Assembly: GCA_026416195.1 (NCBI GenBank)
Contig: JAOAFQ010000235.1
Coordinates: 1-54,530, forward strand
Direction of reading: 5' to 3'
DNA from: Candidatus Aminicenantota bacterium
Lineage (GTDB): Bacteria; Acidobacteriota; Aminicenantia; Aminicenantales; CALLJL01
Length of the DNA: 54,530 nt
The notes below the pieces were generated by a model that saw nothing but the letters and a program-made list of their open reading frames with translations, did no database searches and was not told where the DNA came from. The position numbers and the translations under genes were made by a program. Of this stretch, positions 51,701 through 54,530 are shown piece by piece; the first letter of the stretch is position 1; every line of letters starts with the position of its first letter.

Positions 51701-52162
51701 CCATAGAGCCCGAAGGTCTTTGGCCCATAAATTTTGACCGTCTAAGTCAACCCAAATTTCCGCCTTTCGGAGCAAAACCTGCTCTACTAGAAAGGTTGAG
51801 GGTAATTTTAAGGCAGGTTTGATCTTCTTAGCCTCTTTCTGGAAACGATAGCGAATGATAGGTTCTTCGATAATGACTTTTACCGGTCTGGCTCGAGCAA
51901 AAGGAACTAACCTGGTTTCCAGGCTTAGCCGCTGGGCTGAAAAAGAAGGATTTTCGCCTATAAATTCAATTTTTTCAAAGATTAGCCGAGCTGGGAAAAG
52001 ACTTAATCTAACCTGAGAATATTTAAAAGCTGAACCTAACCGGGCCTGCAAATTTTTTAGAAGAAAATTTCGAAGATAAATTCCTAAAACAAGAATTATT
52101 CCCATTAAAAGAAAAAAGACAGCCCATTTAAAGAGGCGACGAAGAAACGATGGGCTTTTCAT
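48764..52162 (-). CDS. tamB: Translocation and assembly module protein TamB (DUF490)
   Basis: A 1132-residue envelope-spanning protein. One N-terminal membrane segment (about 12-32, WAVFFLLMGIILVLGIYL) is followed by a long beta-rich, AsmA-like repeat region, and the C-terminal TamB domain (about 800-1132) with RGRFDLSINGDIKAPFIIG, ILALLALGES and IYSTNLTTQREEIVRVEW. TamB bridges inner and outer membrane and is linked to lipid transport and outer-membrane protein assembly. It is directly followed by an Omp85 gene, the tamA-tamB type of pair with reversed order. It begins 15 bases after the BCCP gene. Confidence 0.92.
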   Translation of the reverse strand: MKSPSFLRRLFKWAVFFLLMGIILVLGIYLRNFLLKNLQARLGSAFKYSQVRLSLFPARLIFEKIEFIGENPSFSAQRLSLETRLVPFARARPVKVIIEEPIIRYRFQKEAKKIKPALKLPSTFLVEQVLLRKAEIWVDLDGQNLWAKDLRALWKRRGNAFDFEAEAPQASLSLSNRPIMSSSQLKVSVVNQGGELKINRFLMTEADRYLQLKGTIKNFASPEANFHGVFWFPMEAIDSWLNLPFAWKGKVTSQGQLVRRAGRWSYQGEIVSSDLELNGLALGQARGWLESTLGLRGDLAISFELHGEKKEFSLSWEKDKLAGQFANFYLDPILKGLKLPWPVKSPSWGKFYLANRKLTIEGELREKNFEVDDNRYPFQGYYYIEWDTQKKVLISARDFLSNFARFKVEAKLDLGENLEMEIESEIADIASARIFLQNLLKKKWNLPVIKGQAEAKVNIFGRPRSPEITVRFDSSPLSLARFEVKEASGQFKIASGRFEGYFRFQDPFLAGETEVLVDSSGLSAFIAIRNGDWSKAFNGLGLKFPLRGRFEGPFNLSLNSKGEYFIKGEFLSPEMNFLGQPIKGASGLVTYELGTFKLQKFSGELAGGRIAGQVSLNLRNEIYSGELFGQNLSLEQLIAGVKGRFDGYLKGAGKLGQDKLRGSFEIRDLVISIYKKPQLRGQTEILFSRQGFEAKLFAFENGEESFEIETFYSFGQPRFSVQGKGRDNLLTIIPWKGTSGSFNYLFEIRQEKGKRDITGVFETKGTLLPFPNFPHPLTDFSLLILLNNRNLSIRSLQGKLGGGDLEAFGEIRLQPGFQFEADIQLDGWNMVLSPIDRTRFLTDASLRLLKKENRFTLEGLFSVKKAFWRRDFFEKVGIISPSSEKSWLSFLNGLTLALRLKADDQAWVENSLAKVRGRFDLSINGDIKAPFIIGEIEALDGSVFFQERVFKLLKGKIILTEPTISVPYLEVKGETYVQDYRVTFSLSGPIDRLKPEFSSSPPLASEEILALLALGESFKRITSTDVVSQVSTASFLSGEIIEEAKKKAQRILNLDRLRIDPFVLGSSAEMTARLTVGKKISENFFIIYSTNLTTQREEIVRVEWELKPGLSIVGIRDELGRLSFDLKIRRRF

Positions 52163-52177
52163 GAGAATATAAATTGC

Positions 52178-52669
52178 CTAATCCAGGGTAAAAAGAACTG
52201 TCCCAGCTTCAACCGTGTCTCCTGGTTTGACTTTTAGATTTGCCACCCGACCATCTCTGGGAGCTTTGATTTCATTTTGCATCTTCATTGCTTCCAAAAT
52301 CAAAACAGCCTGACCTTCCTTAACCTGAGCTCCATTTTCAACTTGAACGGCCACCACCTTTCCAGGCATGGTAATCTTAACTTCACTTTTTTTGCTTATT
52401 ATTTTCTGTTCTCTCGCTGAAGCTAGAGAGGCTCTCTTTTCGACTTGGTATTTTCTCTCTCCGATAATTACATTATGAGCCGTTGAATTGGATTGAACCA
52501 GAACGTTGTAGACACGGTTATTAATTATTAAAAGGATTTCTTCTTCGGTGATAAAGGTAGCCACAACTTCAAAAATTTTTCCTTCATAGTTTATGACAAA
52601 AATATTCTTAACTTGTGGTTCCAAATTTAAATTGTATTGTTTTCCGTTAAGCCAAAAACTAAGCTTCAT
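52178..52669 (-). CDS. Biotin carboxyl carrier protein of an acyl-CoA carboxylase
   Basis: A 163-residue protein. The C-terminal biotinyl domain (about 92-163) has the biotinylation motif EAMKMQ with Lys129, preceded by MPGKVVAVQVENGAQV. The N-terminal 85 residues are a separate beta-rich domain that is typical of pyruvate/propionyl-type carriers. It lies 2 bases after the biotin carboxylase gene. It carries CO2 between biotin carboxylase and the carboxyltransferase at 54186. Confidence 0.9.
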   Translation of the reverse strand: MKLSFWLNGKQYNLNLEPQVKNIFVINYEGKIFEVVATFITEEEILLIINNRVYNVLVQSNSTAHNVIIGERKYQVEKRASLASAREQKIISKKSEVKITMPGKVVAVQVENGAQVKEGQAVLILEAMKMQNEIKAPRDGRVANLKVKPGDTVEAGTVLFTLD

Positions 52670-52671
52670 TT

Positions 52672-54174
52672 TTAAAGCCGGCTTCTCAGGAGTTCAATTC
52701 GGCCCATTAATTTCCAAGGGTGACTTTTTGTTGGCCAGACGGCACTAGTCTCCTTTTTTAAATCGTGATAGGCCTTAACTGCTGCAGCTATAACCGCGAC
52801 TAAATCTTCATCAGTCGCGACTAATGGCTCTTTTTCCAAACGTTCCAAAAAGTGAGTGTTATAATTTCCCGCCAAGAAATCAGGATGATCCAAAATTCGC
52901 AAGAAAAAGGGAATGGTGGTTTTAATGCCATAAATTTGATATTCGCGAAGGGCTCGTCGTAGCCGAAGAATGGCTTCATCTCTCGTTCGACCCCAAGCAA
53001 TGAGTTTGGAAAGGAGGGCATCATACTCAATGGGTACGACATAGCCTTCGACTATGCCACTATCATCTCTTATCCCTGGTCCTCCTGGGCGGTGAAGATA
53101 AAGAATCTTCCCAGGTGAAGGTAGGAAATTCTGAAAAGGATCTTCGGCCATTATTCGGCATTCAATCGCATGTCCTTGTGGCTTGATCTGCTCTTGTGTA
53201 AAAGGAAGAGGGTTACCCTGAGCAATTTCAATCTGAGCCCGAACTAAATCAATTCCTGTAACCATTTCAGTAATCGGATGTTCTACCTGAAGTCGGGCAT
53301 TAACTTCAAGAAAATAGAAATTTTTATTTTTATCCACAATAAATTCGACTGTACCAGCATTTCGGTAGCCGATGCTTCGGGCCGCAGCCACCGCAATTTC
53401 ACCCATTCGCCGTCGGATATTATCATCAATGAAAGGAGAGGGTGTTTCTTCAAGAATCTTTTGGTATCGCCGCTGCATTGAACATTCTCTTTCTCCAAGA
53501 TAGACAGCCTGCCCATAATTATCGACTAAGATTTGAATTTCGATATGATGAGGTTCATCAATATATTTTTCTAAATAGACGGAGGGATCGCCAAAGCTAG
53601 CTTGAGCTTCAGAAGCAGCTAACCGAAAAGCTGAAAGCAACTCCTCTTTTTGACGGACCAAGCGAAGTCCTTTACCACCACCGCCAGCTGAAGCCTTAAG
53701 CAAAAGGGGAAAGCCAATAGCTTCCGCTTGCTCAATGAGCTCCTTTTCATTTTTAATCGGCTCAAGAGTCCCTGGAATTATTGGTACCCCGGCTTCTTTC
53801 ATTTTCTGACGAGAAATCGTTTTCAAACCGAGGAGTTCCATTGGCCCTGACGGCGGACCAATAAAAATTATTCCTTCTTCCTCACACCGACGAACAAAGT
53901 GATGATTTTCGGCAAGAAAACCGTAGCCGGGATGGATAGCCTCAGCCTGGCACTTCTTGGCGATAGTTATGATTTTTTCAATATTCAAATAACTAGCGGC
54001 CGGGGCAGCTTCGCCCAAAGGATATGCCTCTTCAGCCAGACGCACATGCAAAGCTTGGCTATCAACTTCAGAGTAAACTGCTACCGGAATAAGGCCCATT
54101 TCTCGACAAGTCCGGATAATCCTCACCGCAATCTCTCCCCGATTGGCGATGAGAATTTTTTTAAATTTTTTCAT
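52672..54174 (-). CDS. Biotin carboxylase subunit of an acetyl/propionyl-CoA carboxylase
   Basis: A 500-residue ATP-grasp enzyme that carboxylates biotin on the carrier protein. It begins KILIANRGEIAVRIIR, has the ATP-binding glycine loop ASAGGGGKGLR, EKYIDEPHHIEIQI, ECSMQRRYQKILEE and EVNARLQVEHPITEM with the catalytic acidic residues. Length is slightly above AccC (450). ATG 54174 is preferred over TTG 54177. Carboxyltransferase (partial) upstream and BCCP downstream complete a three-subunit carboxylase. Propionyl-CoA is the more likely substrate judging from the carboxyltransferase type. Confidence 0.93.
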   Translation of the reverse strand: MKKFKKILIANRGEIAVRIIRTCREMGLIPVAVYSEVDSQALHVRLAEEAYPLGEAAPAASYLNIEKIITIAKKCQAEAIHPGYGFLAENHHFVRRCEEEGIIFIGPPSGPMELLGLKTISRQKMKEAGVPIIPGTLEPIKNEKELIEQAEAIGFPLLLKASAGGGGKGLRLVRQKEELLSAFRLAASEAQASFGDPSVYLEKYIDEPHHIEIQILVDNYGQAVYLGERECSMQRRYQKILEETPSPFIDDNIRRRMGEIAVAAARSIGYRNAGTVEFIVDKNKNFYFLEVNARLQVEHPITEMVTGIDLVRAQIEIAQGNPLPFTQEQIKPQGHAIECRIMAEDPFQNFLPSPGKILYLHRPGGPGIRDDSGIVEGYVVPIEYDALLSKLIAWGRTRDEAILRLRRALREYQIYGIKTTIPFFLRILDHPDFLAGNYNTHFLERLEKEPLVATDEDLVAVIAAAVKAYHDLKKETSAVWPTKSHPWKLMGRIELLRSRL

Positions 54175-54185
54175 CAAGATTTCAC

Positions 54186-54530
54186 TTAAAGAGGAATATT
54201 GCCATGCTTTTTGGGTGGATTTTTATCTCTTTTATTTTCCAGCATTTTCAAAGCAGCAATCAATTTGGGTCTTGTCATCCGAGGTTCAATAACCTCATCA
54301 ATATAACCCTTTTCGCAGGCAATATAAGGATTAGCAAATTTCTCTCTGAACTCGGCAATTTTAAGACGGCGAAATTCATTGGGATCAGAAGCTGTGGCTA
54401 TTTCCCGCTGATAAATAATTTTAACTGCGCCTTCAGGACCCATAACCGCAATTTCTGCGGTCGGATAGGCATAATTAATATCCGCACGAATATGTTTAGA
54501 AGCCATAACGCAATAGGCCCCACCATAAGC
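54186..54530 (-). CDS. Acyl-CoA carboxylase carboxyltransferase subunit (PccB-like), 5' end missing
   Basis: The last 114 codons of a carboxyltransferase: the frame is open from the right edge (AYGGAYCVMASKHIRAD) through YAYPTAEIAVMGPEGAV, LKIAEFREKFANPYIA and YIDEVIEPRMTRPKLIAAL to the stop at 54186. This is the C-terminal region of propionyl-CoA carboxylase beta/methylmalonyl-CoA decarboxylase alpha, not the AccA/AccD split type. The internal ATG at 54506 is not the start. A biotin carboxylase and carrier follow 11 bases later. Confidence 0.92.
   Translation of the reverse strand, partial: AYGGAYCVMASKHIRADINYAYPTAEIAVMGPEGAVKIIYQREIATASDPNEFRRLKIAEFREKFANPYIACEKGYIDEVIEPRMTRPKLIAALKMLENKRDKNPPKKHGNIPL

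Noticed and set aside
1-54530. Mobile elements, CRISPR array, prophage or defence system
   Set aside because: No transposase, integrase, spaced direct repeats, phage structural genes or restriction/toxin genes were recognised on either strand.

Overview
The window is a chromosomal contig from a Gram-negative (diderm), probably anaerobic bacterium. It encodes outer-membrane assembly (TamB plus an Omp85 protein, a FadL-type porin), a PilMNOPQ type IV pilus operon with secretin, lipoproteins, and a lipid/LPS-type ABC exporter. Base composition is moderately AT-rich. The gene set (ECF sigma/anti-sigma operon with TPR/HEAT proteins, Pil operon, CoA-ligase/citryl-CoA lyase cluster) reminds me of uncultivated Aminicenantes/Acidobacteria-like lineages, but no marker gene here settles this and the assignment is tentative. 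I saw no insertion sequence, prophage, integrase or CRISPR array. The left edge is not genomic: positions 1-17 are a Nextera transposon end, so the contig comes from tagmentation sequencing and was not trimmed.

Layout. (1) 18-7934, minus strand: one operon behind a near-consensus promoter at 7962-7990. It encodes a succinyl-CoA-synthetase-like beta subunit with an added iron-sulfur domain, the matching alpha subunit, a short citryl-CoA lyase-like protein, an HD-domain protein, an aconitase/isopropylmalate-dehydratase pair, an isocitrate-type dehydrogenase and a second aconitase-family large subunit cut by the contig end. Together these could run citrate cleavage or formation between acetyl-CoA plus oxaloacetate and 2-oxoglutarate. 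(2) 8161-10909, minus: ECF sigma factor, anti-sigma factor and two secreted proteins sharing a C-terminal module. (3) 11213-18395: RRM protein, SppA, FtsB-like protein, phosphohexomutase, a membrane protein with a spermidine-synthase-like domain and an exported isoaspartyl methyltransferase. (4) 18627-25615, plus: CoaD, PilMNOPQ and two lipoproteins.

(5) 25650-35299, minus: a long, tightly packed run of glycosyltransferase, DUF465 protein, inactive-looking Asd paralog, ABC exporter, YicC, Gmk, CoaBC, family-4 UDG and a PriA that lacks its ATPase motifs. (6) 35421-35545: a single tRNA-Phe with its own strong promoter. (7) 35638-44423: GalU, FadL-type porin, ClpB divergent from a very acidic small protein, MutS divergent from PgsA. 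(8) 44406-54530, minus: a biotin-dependent carboxylase (carboxyltransferase cut by the right edge, biotin carboxylase, BCCP), then TamB, a seven-POTRA Omp85 protein, a SurA-N-like periplasmic protein and FabD.

The genes are densely packed, with many ATGA or TAATG start/stop overlaps and three convergent gene pairs whose coding ends overlap. The best candidates for something new are the citrate/CoA operon with its iron-sulfur-fused ligase subunit, the sigma-factor operon with its shared secreted module, and the ATPase-dead PriA.
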